NCBI GenBank assembly: GCA_029582155.1
Contig: CM055908.1
Coordinates: 24,614,757 to 24,678,756 of the forward strand
Origin: Panopea generosa
Lineage: Eukaryota; Mollusca; Bivalvia; Adapedonta; Hiatellidae
Length of the DNA stretch: 64,000 bases
Direction: 5' to 3'
Position numbers and translations under genes: made by a program. The stretch's first letter is position 1. Every line of letters starts with the position of its first letter. A model generated the notes under the pieces. It did not search any database and was not told the DNA's origin. It saw only the letters and a program-made list of their open reading frames with translations. Positions 10,518 through 23,290 of the stretch are shown here, piece by piece.

Positions 10518-13500
10518 CTAATCTGTTCCTTTCCGTTCTTGAATACACGGAATGAGAAGAAGGCACACGCCACCCAGGACAAACGTCACACCGCCAGTTA
10601 AGAAAGATATTTCATATGTGTGTGTTAGGTCAAATATCCAACCTGAAAGAAGATTTAAACGAATGGGTTATATTCGGAACAGAACGGCTAACCGGTCACC
10701 TGGCACGTATCAAAGAATTTTAGCTAACCTGCCATCTAACATTTTTTGTAATTTCTCAAAAAGTATCAAAGCAATTTTCGTGAAATTTGGACTTAAATTA
10801 GAAAGAAACTTTAGGATAACAATGACATACGGGTCTGATAATGTCGTTATCCACTAGTTTGGCGAAGATATTGGAAAAACAAAAGTGACGGGTTAGCTGC
10901 TCTGTTCAGTATAATTGTAACAAGAAATTAAATGATAGCTAGTTAATACTTATATATATTCTTGACGTATCTCATTCTTTTAACCGAGTATTTAAAAAAA
11001 AAATAGTTCTATCCCATTACTGTACAATTACAATGGACGCTCCAGTATGCATTTTGATACATTGTCGTGCATTTGGATACATTGTCGTGGTCTGTATTTA
11101 TGAAGCGTCACTGATGATCATTGGTATCAGTCATTTAATGTAAGTTATCAGTGATTGAAATACTCCAATGGGCTGAGGCTGAACTGTTCGGCTCCAAATT
11201 ATACTTTAGTATCAATTATATATACGTTTATACTGTATCCAGAATTAGACTTTAGCAACATAATTAACTTTCGAATATATATATAGAGAGAGAAAGAGAG
11301 AGACAAGCATAAATAACAAACTTTATTATCGAAAATATCCTCGTTTACACCCACTGTTTCCTGACATAGATCTACATTCATACTATTTCAGACTATATAG
11401 TTGATCATTTAGTGACGAGCGATTTATAAAAACATGTTTTAACAGTTGTTGCGAAATATCTACTGATCGAGAACTGACAGCTCACCTGCTAAAGGACTTC
11501 CTATCACGCCAGCAACACCACCGAAGAACAGTGACAATCCAAATGAATTGGCCACGATGGCATCTCCAAACAGTTCGCTCAGAACAACCGGTATAAGCAC
11601 CATAGCAGACACTGGAAATGAATTAACAGTTACACTGTTATAGTTCACAACGGCGGTTCTTCATTTGTAATACATTTACTAACACACACGTACAATTAAG
11701 CCATACGCTACGTATAGCCTACATAACATGACAGCAATAATGTTTTGTCTGTAGAACGAACCCAGCTATACCGATTGGGTCTGTTAAATTGCAATGAACG
11801 GAAAGCCCATTTGAGCGCCTTGATTGGTCAGTTGCTTCAGGGAAAATTTAAATGGCGTCACTGTTTAATAAGAGTTTGATTGCTATGAATTATGGGACAG
11901 ACATAGAACTTTGGGTGTTAATAGACCTGATTCGGGAGATATCATGTTTTGGAATAGACTAATGTAAATTTTGGAAATCATGTCAATAGGTTATACCGTT
12001 AGAAATATGAAATCACGATGTTTTGAATTGTGTTTTTCTGACTTTACGCTTTATGAATATGTCAACATGAATATGAGTTGTTCTAGCTATATATTTGAAT
12101 CGCTAAAAGAAGTTAAAGGTAATACATTGTGTTAAGATGCAATGTTCATTTTGATCCAGTTGTGTATTTATCATTGAACCAGATGGTATTGTTTTTTAGA
12201 AATATTTTACCCTTAATTGTCGTAACAGTCGTGTTTAAAATTATTTGGAAGTGACTTTATTATTAACTTTAACTCAATGCAGATTTCAGACTAAAAAAAA
12301 GAAGAAAAAAAAAACTCCACAATTAAATGGTATACAAGCAGGCTTATATATTTCTATTGCAAAGTGTTGCGCTGGCCCTCGATGTATTTTGGTGAATATA
12401 TGACGTATGATTTACTGAAAATATGCGCATATCTGTGAAGTACAGTAAGTAGATCTTTTCACAATTCAATATCACAACATAAGTGTGCCAGTCAGGATAT
12501 ACACCGGCAAAGTTTTGGATTTTATACCACATCAATTGCAAAGAAAGCTTTATATTATACACGAAGAAAACCTAAACTAAAATATGTTAGGTCGAAACAA
12601 ACTTTCAGTTACAATATTATGGTAGAATTAGAAAGTATTTGTCATATTTAAGTAGATCTAATTTGTAGGATAAAATTTAAGAAACTATGTGTCCAACGGA
12701 AATCGTGATATTCAAAAACAGTCATCGCAACAGAATTCTATATGATCAACTGTAAGTCTATAAAAGTAATACAAACTGTAAGCCTTACCTATACTTATTG
12801 AGTACCATATACACGCTGCCATTAGCAGTCCGTACAAATGACAGAATGGCATCACTGCACAAGACACTCCAGCAGACGTACATAATATAAACATCAACTT
12901 TAAACCTGAAACAAGTTTTTTGTCCGATATAATGCCTATTGGGATACGGCTGACGACATTTGCTATACTCATGGCGTTCATAATCCAGATGACGTCATTC
13001 TGCGTCACGTTGTCTAAGTTTTCAAATACCATATCCGGAACGTAAATAAAAGGCACCATATAGAACATATTGATAAATATTTCAAATAGTATAAATAGTA
13101 AAAACTTCTTTCTACGAAGAAGGGATATCATAAAAATACCGGTGCAAAATGAACGTAGTGTCGACACTTCTTTAATGGGTTCACTAAGCATGCTGATGTT
13201 TTCATCTGGCGCCTTATTTTCCAGATCAACTTCGTCTCTTAAGTTTTCAGTTTTAGAGTCTGTCAAAGAGTTTTTGTCATTTATTTCTTCTTTTCCAACT
13301 GAACATCCGTTTTCATCTAGATTATTTGTATCAATGTTTCTTGTACTATATCGCATTTCTGTTCCGATTTCATCGTCTAATGTTTCTTGTTTCTGCCTGC
13401 ATGATTGGAAAGGTCTCATTGCTGCACCACAGACGACACCGTTCAGAAGGATTCCCGCCAATATCAGCAATGTTCCACGCCAGGCGTACGTGTCCAGAAG

Positions 13501-16500
13501 CCACCTGAATGAAGAAACTATTGCATCGAAATATAATCGTTAAATGAGGTATTTAGGTCTTTATCTTTAGACAACCGCACCCACTACATACAGGTCATTT
13601 AAGTGCAGAAAATGTCATCCGACATTAATATACATTAAGAGTGCCAACTCTATCTTATACTGTCAACATTCCATGACTGAGACTTTAATACAATTATTTT
13701 ATGAATTTATTTCGATTTTTCGAAGCTATCGCTAAAAGTGAATATTCTACGGCGTCAATAACGGGTTTATATATCCTGGCGAATGGTTTATGCGCTCGTT
13801 ATTGACGCCTGTGAATTTTCACTTTTAGGGCTAGCTTTAAATAATAACGCTTATGTCATTATGTCGAAATAATATTTAGATAACTTGTATTGCAGCTTTG
13901 CAATCATTATATCCACCCTATTTACTGGCCCAGCATCATGTAAGTGTATCCAGGGAGATGGGTTTATAAGACTGACGTGGACCTACTCGTAAATTGTTAT
14001 TCATCCTGTATTATATTTCAAGATTAAACACCGCTAATAATTCTAGACTTACTTAGTCAACGGGTTGAAGGCAAATCCCCCAAGTCCTGAGCCGGACACA
14101 ACAAGTCCTATGGCCAATGATCGTTTCTTCTCGAAATACTGGATACAGACCATATAAGTCGACATAAACAGCATGCTGAATCCCAGTCCTGATTAACACA
14201 AAATAAAAACATGAGACTTTCACGCGACACTGACTGTTTAAGCAAACCTTATAACAATTACCTCTGTGATATTCGGAGCAGATATCATGACTTGCAAGCT
14301 ACAGAAATGTGATATATTTCTTGCAACCAGATAGATATTTTCATTTTATCGTAGTTATATATACTATTTCTATCACATCCTAGTGTTTTAGCACGTGCCG
14401 TTGAAATCATTTATAATGTTTCGTTTAAAATATACAATGGAACGTATATGTAAGCTGACGTCTTAAAAACGATCGTCGTAAAAAAATACATTTGATGGAT
14501 TGAATAAAATAATTACTAAATGTGTTTGATATGCAAGGAAACGAATCATTAATGACTTTTTTTTTATCCTTCGGGACGAAATGTTGTGTCCGATTTTCAA
14601 ACTCATTCAAGACTATAGTCTATCATTTTGTTATATCAGAAATTTGAAATATACGAGAGGTGTTCGAAATGTATTGTGTATTTACCCTCTTACCATTAAT
14701 ATCTTACTAAATCGCTAATGTCTTCATTTCATACCCTCAAAGTATTCTTCCCGGTTAGAAAAAAGTAATTTTAGTCTGGGATCCATTTCTGTTTATGTTG
14801 TTTATCAGAGAAAGAATCACGGTAAGCTGTTTGGGGTATACTACGAGGACACGGGTTAACGCCAAAATCAAGAGTCTGCCGTGACCCATATCTACAACCT
14901 GAGAAGAAGTGTTTCTTTTTTAATTAAGGATAGAGAAAAAAAAATCACATGGGACAAGATTTGGGGAGTCAGGGGTGCTTTAGCACTGTCACTTTCTCAA
15001 ACTTCAAAGAATTCGTGACAATGAAAGAGGAACGTTCGGGCATTGTCATGCAAAAGGCGTACATGTTTGAACACAATGACTGGGCGACGTTTTTCGTAGT
15101 TCTTTTTCAGTTTTTCAGTACCACATCACAAAAGTACATCCATTTAAATGTTTACTCTTGTTTACCGGTACTTTCATCGCTAAACCTTTAACAGAGAAGG
15201 TTTTTTTACGCTCAAGGTCCGTTTGGCCTTCTGTCCTGTTTTGTGGCCCGTATTTTGTTTCCAGCTTATCGCACTGGTTCTAGATAGTGTACCCAGGTTT
15301 CGTCACCAGTGACAAAATTTGCAAATTGTCTTTGTTTATATTCAGGAAACATTTTAAATAGTTTCTTTGGCAGTTTCAACACGAGCCTTCTTTTGGTCAT
15401 TTTCAACAAGTGGGGCCTCAACTAACAGAAATTTTCCTGACTTTCATGACTTCTCAGAATGAAATGAAATGAAGATACCGAAACGCCTGCATTGTGTGCT
15501 ATATCACGCACATTATATCGCGCATAATTTCGAACCATTTCTCTACTTTTAGGAACATTTTGCTAACATGTTGCCGTCTTTGGTCGACCAGATATGGTTG
15601 CATTTTTAACAGACTCTACACAAGATTCAGCATTACTTTTTCCATCTACGTACTGTCTCATAAGACACTTATGTCAACCCATAAACCCGTGTGATTTCAT
15701 TAAAAATATATTTTAAAGAACAACCGAGTTTAGCACGAACTTTGATATAAGTCCGAATTTCCACATTATTTGCTACTCGTTTCCCAACCATTTTTAAAAC
15801 AAAGGTCAACGACTGCCTATATTGAAATGACTAATTCTTGAACCCCTTGTTTCAGCAGATACATGTATATACCATTGTGTAGGTATCAGATAGAGCTAGC
15901 CATGCGTATCAATATCGATGTAAAATTCCACGTGAAACTTGCGCGACTTTTAAGTACATGTTCAACACCCCTCGAATGTGATTATATGGATGTATTTACA
16001 ACCTAAAACCCTCACTGCTAGGTAGATATACGATATACTTACCTCCATAGACGTCCAGTGATAGACAGAGGAATGGACAACTGGTGGTTATATCTATATA
16101 CGATATACGTACTCTCAAGACGCCAACTGACAGGCAGAGGTAGGGACCACAAGTGGTTATATCGATATATGATATACGTACACTCAAGACGACCGGTGAC
16201 AGACAGAGCTAAGGACCGCTTGTGGTTATTTCGTATATCGATATACGTACTCTCAAGACGCCCAGTGACAGGCAGAGGTAGGAACCACTGGTGGTTATAT
16301 CGATATACGATATACGTACTCTCAAGACGCCCAGTGACAGGCAGAGGTAGGGACCACAAGTGGTTATATCGATATATGATATACGTACACTCAAGACGAC
16401 CGGTGACAGACAGAGCTAAGGACCGCTTGTGGTTACATCGATATACGATATACTTACCTCCCAAGACGCCCTGTGACAGACAGAGGTAGGGACCATTTGT

Positions 16501-19500
16501 GGTTATATCGATATACGGTATACTTACCTCCCAAGACGCCCAGTGACAGACAGTGGTAAGGACCGATTGTGGTTATATCGATATACGATATACTTACCTC
16601 CCAAGACGCCCAGTGACAGACAGAGGTAGGGGACACTTGTTGTTATATCAATATACTTATTTCCCAAGACGCCCAGTGACAGGCAGAGGTAGGGACCACA
16701 AGTGGTTATATCGATATATGGTATACGTACACTCAAGACGACCGGTGACAGACAGAGGTAAGGACCGCTTATGGTTATATCGATATACGATATACTTACC
16801 TCCTGAGACGCTTAGTGACAGACAGAGGTAGGGACCACTCGTGATTATATCGATATACGGTATACTTACCTCCCAAGACGCCAAGTGACAGACAGTGGTA
16901 AGGACCGCTTGTGGTTATATCGATATAGGATATTTACCTCCCAAGACGCCCAGTGAGAGACAGAGGTAGGGGACACTTGTGGTTATATCGATTTAAGATA
17001 TCAACTCCCAAGACCCCGGGTGAAAAACAGAGGAAGGAGACACTTGTGGTTATATTGATATGCGATATACATACCATACCGCCCAAGACGCCCAGTAAGA
17101 GACATGTATTTACAACCTAAAACTCTCACTGCTAGGTAGATATACGATATACTTACCTCCAAAGACGCCCAGTGAGAGACTGAGGAAGGGATCACCTGTG
17201 GTTATATCGATATACTTACTTCCCAAAACGTCCAGTGAGAGAATGAGGTAGGGACCACTTGTGGTTATATCGATATACTTACCTTCCAAGACACCCAGTG
17301 ACAGAGGTAGTGATCACTTGTGGTTATATCGATATACGATATACTTACCTCCCAAGACGCCTAGTGAGAGACAGAGGTAGGGATCACTTGTGGTTATATC
17401 GATATACTTACCTCCCAAGATGACCAGTAAGAGACACAGGCAGGGACCACTTGTGGTTATATCGATATAGGATATTTACCTCCCAAGACCCCCAGTGAGA
17501 GACAGAGGTAGGGACCACTTGTGGTTATATCGATATAGGATATTTACCTCCCAAGACGCCCAGTGAGAGACAGAAGTAGGGACCACTTGTGGTTATATCG
17601 ATATACGATTTACTTACCTCCCAAGACACCCAGTGAGAGACAGAAGTTGGGACCACTTGTGGTTATATCTATATACGATATACTTACCTCCCAAGACGCC
17701 CAGTGAGAGACAGATGTAGGGATCACTTGTGGTTATATCGATATACTTACCTCCCAAGACGACCAGTAAGAGACACAGGCAGGGACCACTTGTGGTTATA
17801 TCGATATAGGATATTTACCTCCTAAGACCCCCAGTGAGAGACAGAGGTAGGGGACACTTGTGGTTATGTCGATATGCAATATACTTACCTCCCAGGACGC
17901 CCAATGACAGACAGTGGTAGGGACCACTTGTGGTTATATCGATAAACGATATACTTACCTCCCAAGATTCCCAGTGAGAGACAGAGGTAGGGACCACTTG
18001 TGGTTATATCGATATAGGATAGTTACCTCCCAAGAACCCCTGTGAGAGACAGAGGTGGGGACACTTGTGGTTATATCGATATGCGATACACTTACCTCAC
18101 AAGACGCCCAGTGAGAGACAGAAGTTGGGACCACTTGTGGCTACATCTTTATACGATATACTTACCCCCACGACCACCAGTGAGAGACAGAGGTAGGGGA
18201 CACTTGTGGTTATATCGATATACGATATACTTACCTCCCAAGACCTCCAGTGAGAGACAGAGGTAGGGGACACTTGTGGTTATATCGATATACGATATTC
18301 TTACCTCCCAAGACACCCAGTGAGAGACAGAGGTAGGGACCACTTGTGGTTATATCGATATAGGTTATTTACCTTCCAAGACCCCAAGTGAGAGACAGAG
18401 GTAGGGAACACTTGTAGTCATATCGATATACGGTATACTTACCTCCCAAGACACCCAGTAAGAGACAGAGGTAGGGGACATTTGTTGTTATATATAAAGA
18501 ATGAGGTAGAAGACACTTGTGGCTATATCGATATGCGATATACTTACCTCTCAAGACGCCCAGTGAGAGACAAAAGTTATGGACCACTTGTGGTTATATC
18601 GATATACGATATATTTACCTCCCAAGACACCTAGTGAGAGACAGAGGTTGGGACCACTTGTGGTTACATCGATATAGGATATTTACGCCCCAAGACCCTA
18701 GTGAGAGACAGAGGTGGGGGACACTTATGGTTATATCGATATACGATATACTTACCTCCCAAGACGACCAGTGAGAGACAGAGGTAGGGATCACTTGTGG
18801 TTATATCGATATACGATATACTTACCTCCCAAGACACCCAGTGAGAGACAGAGGTAGGGACCACTTGTGGTTATATATCTATATACGATATACTTACCTC
18901 ACAAGACACCAAGTAAGAGACAGAGGTAGGGGACACTTGTGGTTATATCGATATACGATATACATACCTCCCAAAACACCCAGTGAGAGACAGATGTAGG
19001 GGACACTTGTGGTTATATCGATATACGATATACTTACCTCCCAAGACACCCAGTGAGAGACAGAAGTAGGGACCACATGTAGTTATATCTATATACGATA
19101 TACATACCTCCCAAGACACCCAGTGAGAGACAGAGGTAGGGAACACTTGTAGTCATATCGATATACGGTATACTTACCTCCCGAGACACCCAGTAAGAGA
19201 CAGAGGTAGGGGACATTTGTTGTTATATCTATATACGGTATACTTACCTCAAAAGACGCCCTGTGAGAGACACAGGTAGGGATCACTTGTGGTTATATCG
19301 ATATGCGATATTTACCTCCCAAGACACCCAGTGAGAGACAGAGGTAGGGGACACTTGTGGTTATATCGATATAGGATATTTACCTCCCAAGACACCCAGT
19401 GTCAGACAGAAGTAGGGACCACTTGTGGTTATATCGATATACGATATACTTACCTCCCAAGACATCCAGTGAGAGACAGAGGTAGGGGACACTTGTGGTT

Positions 19501-20786
19501 ATTTCGATATATTTACCTCCCAAGACACCCAGTGAGAGACAGGTGTAGGGGATACTTGTAGGTATATCGATATACTTACCTCCCAAGACACCCAATGAGA
19601 GACAGAGGTAGGGGATACTTGTGGCAAACACGCTGATAACAAAGCCCCCAGATACTAACAAACTGCCGCTTATTGTCATGAGTCTGCATCCAAACTTATT
19701 TATCAGAGAACCTGAGATTGGTGCTGAAATTGAGAAATGTTTGTTTATTTATATATTGACAAACTTGACATATTTGTTTATATACATCCATTACAAACTA
19801 AGCTTTACACGACCTTAAAAGCGGGAATGAAAACATAATTGCTGTGGTTTTGCTTTTGAGATTCCCAAATATGTGTCCAATTGACGACCACTTACTGATT
19901 TTACTTTATCTGGTTATTTAAATCGTTTATCAAGAGAATTAAGCACATGACTTGTTGGATTGAACACAGTTTTAATGTAACTGTTCAAACAGGTTATACA
20001 CTTTATAAATAGGTCCTTTGATTTAGCTTTTGAAAGCTATGCACGCTCGTCTTTTTCGAAGAAAATAATGTCTTAGATAAATAGATAAATGAATTAATTC
20101 TAAATGTGACAATAAATGGAATGTTAATCTTCAAATTTGAATTCTGTTAGCTCGTACTTTATCTGTATGTATTTTTTTCTGACAGTTATGATATATATTT
20201 TTAACAAAATATTATTTATTTTGCCCCGCACCCCCCCCCCCCCCCCCCCCCCCCCCGGTAAAGATAAACTACCTGATAAAGTTTATCAAGTACAATGTTA
20301 ATCAACACACATGGCGTATAAACAGGAGTAGTATTCACCAACCATTCTTGAGAATATTCTTAGACTTGAGCTTGAAAATCCAAATTTCAAGCTTTTATAT
20401 GTGGTTTACAATACAATGACAAATAGAATAATTGTGCTAACTTATTTTACTACATATTAGGTGTTCCTACATGCTTCCCATTTTTTACCTAAAACATGGT
20501 CTCTACGTGTGTTTTTCAAAATTCATTTGTGTGTTCAAGTCTTGAACATATTCTTAAGAATAGTTGGTGAATACCATTTCAGGTATATTGGTTTCTTACC
20601 GGCAATAAGCAATAAGCCAAACATTACACCACCTATCCAGCCAACAAACCCCTTTCCACCGCCGAAATAGTCGTGAAATTCAATGAAAAGGATGCCGAAT
20701 GAATACCTGATACCATCCATGAAGACGTTGATTACGAAGGCGGCAAACACCACTACCCATCCCCAACCTCCGTCTTTTGTCGTCAT
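10518..20786 (-). CDS. Monocarboxylate transporter-like protein MCT-A (SLC16 family), complete
   Basis: Six coding exons: 20600-20786, 19580-19723, 14053-14188, 12789-13504, 11486-11611, 10518-10642. They join to 1434 nt, 477 codons plus TAG, with every GT-AG junction in phase. Exon 1 opens MTTKDGGWGWVVVFAAF, the SLC16 TM1 signature. Exon 2 holds NKFGCR, exon 3 QYFEKKRSLAIGL and GSGLGG. Exon 4 (716 bp) starts WLLDTYAWRGTLL, then encodes a charged cytosolic TM6-TM7 loop of roughly 90 residues, then TM7-TM10 with an Arg in NVVSRIPIGIISDKK that sits where the functional TM8 Arg lies in the family. Exons 5-6 encode TM11-12 and a short tail ending ERKGTD. The sequence just before the ATG reads as a 3' splice site (ATCATCAG), so a non-coding 5' exon probably lies upstream (above 20788). 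The length is typical of SLC16 proteins. The subfamily and substrate are not determined. Intron 2 contains a mariner copy and a 3.6-kb array built from the exon 2 donor region. Confidence 0.93.
13723..13838. other. Long hairpin / foldback in MCT-A intron 3
   Basis: The left arm AAGCTATCGCTAAAAGTGAA...GGCGTCAATAACG pairs with the right arm CGTTATTGACGCC...TTCACTTTTAGGGCTAGCTT. The stem is about 42 bp with few mismatches and a loop of about 30 nt. It is either a miniature foldback element or a structured RNA precursor. Confidence 0.6.
14654..15974 (-). mobile_element. Mariner-family DNA transposon, degenerate
   Basis: The element is 1321 bp, the usual mariner size. Its ends are imperfect inverted repeats: left CGAGAGGTGTTCGAAATGTA at 14654, right (reverse complement) CGAGGGGTGTTGAACATGTA ending at 15974. 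On the minus strand a start at 15791 opens MVGKRVANNVEIRTYIKVRA and is then interrupted. The catalytic VTGDETWVHY box lies near 15283-15314, and a later HDNART box (first Asp codon of the box at 15047-15045) supplies the third catalytic Asp. The HPPYSPDL region that normally follows is altered to KAPLTPQIL, and stops break the frame. It sits in MCT-A intron 2 between exon 3 and the exon-derived array. Confidence 0.85.
16020..19579 (-). repeat. 63/70-bp tandem array of the MCT-A exon 2 end and splice donor (about 50 copies)
   Basis: Each unit, read on the minus strand, carries about 45 nt matching the last codons of MCT-A exon 2 (frame TSIPYLCLSLGVLGG). GTAAGTATATCG follows, then an 18- or 25-nt AT-rich spacer rich in ATCGATATA. 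The array abuts the real exon 2 donor (19580/19579) with no gap. Two unit lengths occur: 63 bp, which keeps the reading frame, and 70 bp with an extra CGATATA. Copies in the left third (16.0-17.0 kb) mainly carry GACAG, while those nearer the exon carry GAGAG, so subfamilies are spatially ordered. Confidence 0.92.
20231..20256 (+). repeat. Poly(C) tract, about 26 nt
   Basis: Nearly uninterrupted C run in MCT-A intron 1, left of MITE copy 1. Long dC/dG runs are rare in an AT-rich genome and its length may be affected by assembly. Confidence 0.85.
20331..20574. mobile_element. MITE copy 1 (244 bp, inverted terminal repeats)
   Basis: It starts GTATTCACCAACCATTCTTG and ends with the reverse complement of the same sequence, TATTCTTAAGAATAGTTGGTGAATAC. 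There is no coding capacity. It lies in MCT-A intron 1, 26 bp beyond the exon 1 donor. Copy 2 is at 36177-36399. Confidence 0.75.
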
Positions 20787-22194
20787 CTCTGATGATTACA
20801 AAACAGTTGTATTTTAAATGTATATTTTATCTGAAACTTTACTTGAATTGTATATGTATATTTTACTTGAATTTTACTTGAAAACCATGCACACTTTTTT
20901 TTAATTAGCGTAGAAAAAAGAACAAAAATCAAAAGTAGGCTTTCACCTATAGATAAGACAGACTTCAGCGAAATAGGGTTGATTTTCCCAAATGCTAATT
21001 GTAGTAGAATAACCTCGTAGTTACACTCTCGTGGTCTTGAATGGTAAATTGGTGACATTTTCATAATAAAAGACACATTATGTCATGTTTATGCCTCAAA
21101 TAAAGTATTTTATGCATATTTACATTGAAATGTCACGAAAAATCACTAAATTTTGAAGATTAGTTTTCAATGATTGAAAAGGGCATATTTCAGCATTTAC
21201 ACAGTATTGAAGAATGTATTTTGTATGATGTCCTCAATGTGTCATGAGACTGTTTGGCGTATAATTTAGGTAAAAATAATAGTTTTGGTAAAACAAGTGA
21301 AAAACATCATGATTGCATGTTGGCCGACATCTCTCCCCTGTATATATTTGAGCATGTGACCATGTGGACAATGGTATTCAGACAAAAGTTTCAGTATTAA
21401 ATGAAACTTGGCAGTATTGCTGCAAATGTATAGTATTTACTTAGAAATACTGTCATAATACATGTAAAAGAGTTCAGACATTAATCATAAATATTACGAA
21501 ATTTCATCAAATTCTATTCATAGGGGAAATGGAGCAACCAATAGCAATCATCTTAGATATGTTTACTATACTTAGACTTAAAACGTATATTTTACTTAAA
21601 AACGTCTCGCCTATATATGTTATTTCCACAAAATTATCCAACTGTACCTAGTCTGAAAGAAACCCATTTAACTTGTAGAAAACGGGTATATTTTCTTGGA
21701 CAAAACGTGTTATTTTCTAGAAATAAGTGTTTAAATATGTCGTTTATAAACAATTGTATTCGTTATTGATTTTAGTGAAATCAATTCCGGATACTTTAGG
21801 AAAGCACCTCGCTGATTACCGGTAATCCGAATTTTTTTTATTATCGCTCGTAAATTACCGGATTTAGAATAGTTTTGTTGCAGCATTTAGAGCGGGGCGC
21901 AATTTAATCGACAACAACAACACTTCACATTCTGACTGTAAAATACACATTACAGAAGCAGAAAAAGAACATATGTTTCTTAACAAAGGTTGATAAAATA
22001 GTTTTAATTATATGATAGCATTTATAAAATCAGTGTTAAATATTTTATTCTAAAATATCAGACTTATAGGTGATGCTTTTTTAAATGTTACCTAAAGTTT
22101 AAATGTACACATTTTTTAGATTTAGCATGCATACTTAGCTTAAATACTATTTGCATACTTTATTTATATATAAAATTTCTTTAATATTATATGT

Positions 22195-22417
22195 ATAATT
22201 AACGTTAACCTAATATATATGCTTTATATATATATATATATATTTAACGTTAACCTAATATATATGCTTTATATGTATATACTTAACGTTAACCTAATAT
22301 ATATGCTTTATATATATATATTAAACGTTAAACTAATAAATATGCTGTATATATATACTGAACGTTAACCTAATATATATGCTTTATATATATACTTAAC
22401 GTTAACCTACTATATAA

Positions 22418-22472
<55 letters not shown>
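22195..22472. repeat. AT-rich tandem repeat with TTAACGTTAA, then (TA)n
   Basis: About six copies of a 37-47-bp unit with the palindrome TTAACGTTAA and CCTAATATATATGCTTTATA, followed by a pure (AT)n run at about 22425-22472. It is intergenic. Confidence 0.8.
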
Positions 22473-22475
<3 letters not shown>

Positions 22476-22739
22476 ACTTAAAGGTATGCTTCACTTTAAC
22501 TATATTTTAACATTACTATTGTTGTTCCATACTTTTATTGATTATTGTTTAATCACAGAGCAAAAATGTTTGGTTGACATGTACATGTATATATCTTCTT
22601 CTTTTTTATCTTTCCGCTTTTATCTTTTCAAATTACTGTTTATCATCTGTTTGATCAAAGTACTAAACATTTCGCACTTTACTTATTCTTCCCAGTGTTA
22701 ACATGTATATTGTATACTATTCAGAGAATATGTTTGTGT

Positions 22740-22912
22740 TTGCTTAAGCATTGTATTTGTTTATAAAAGTATAACTTTCTTATAACATTTTAGCCATGCA
22801 TTAATTGTATGTAATATTGTATTTAGGGAGTGGTCGTAACAAACGTTGTAAGAACTTGTGACCCGACCCAATTGTATCTTTATGGCAATAAAATATGTTT
22901 AAACTGAAAAAA
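22740..22912 (+). mobile_element. Probable LINE 3' end
   Basis: Non-coding T-rich sequence ending in a motif resembling a LINE 3' UTR (TATGGCAATAAAATATG) followed by an A-rich stretch. The call rests on general resemblance only. Confidence 0.4.
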
Positions 22913-23059
22913 AACTGTTCCATACTTAAACATAACCGTTGTCATCGGGTCATCAATGTACTTTAAATGTTACTGTGATACCATATTCGTACTTTAATCT
23001 TACACTTTAACATTAAAGTTAACTGTATATATACTCGTATTGTTAAATCTCTTATTGTC

Positions 23060-23290
23060 CTATATTAAAGTATATGTTTCTCGTCCTATTGTTTTGCAAC
23101 ATTTGTCCAAGTATGCTAAAAATCGACGTTTAGCTAAATTGTAATCTTGTTTCATCGCATAGATTTAATATTAAAGCAGGTCGATGATCTCGAACAGACA
23201 GTATATCTGTCAGTGAGAGAATATGCTCGGTGTGTGATGTTTTAGAAGACGAATATCATTTGTTATTTAGTGCTCTGTGTACGTTGAACT
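23060..23290 (+). mobile_element. LINE fragment, end of the RT polyprotein
   Basis: The plus strand reads QHLSKYAKNRRLAKL, then after stops RTDSISVSERICSVCDVLED and EYHLLF, the cysteine/histidine box found near the end of many LINE polyproteins. It is degenerate, with several stops, and lies in the MCT-A to P5CS intergenic region. Confidence 0.65.

Noticed and set aside
16039-19216. Many 60-140-codon frames on both strands in the MCT-A array
   Set aside because: They follow from the repeated exon fragment and spacer. The interest is the splice-junction origin of the unit, not independent genes.
22486-22701. 71-codon hydrophobic plus-strand frame
   Set aside because: Composition follows the T-rich flank of the AT array; no start context or family recognised.
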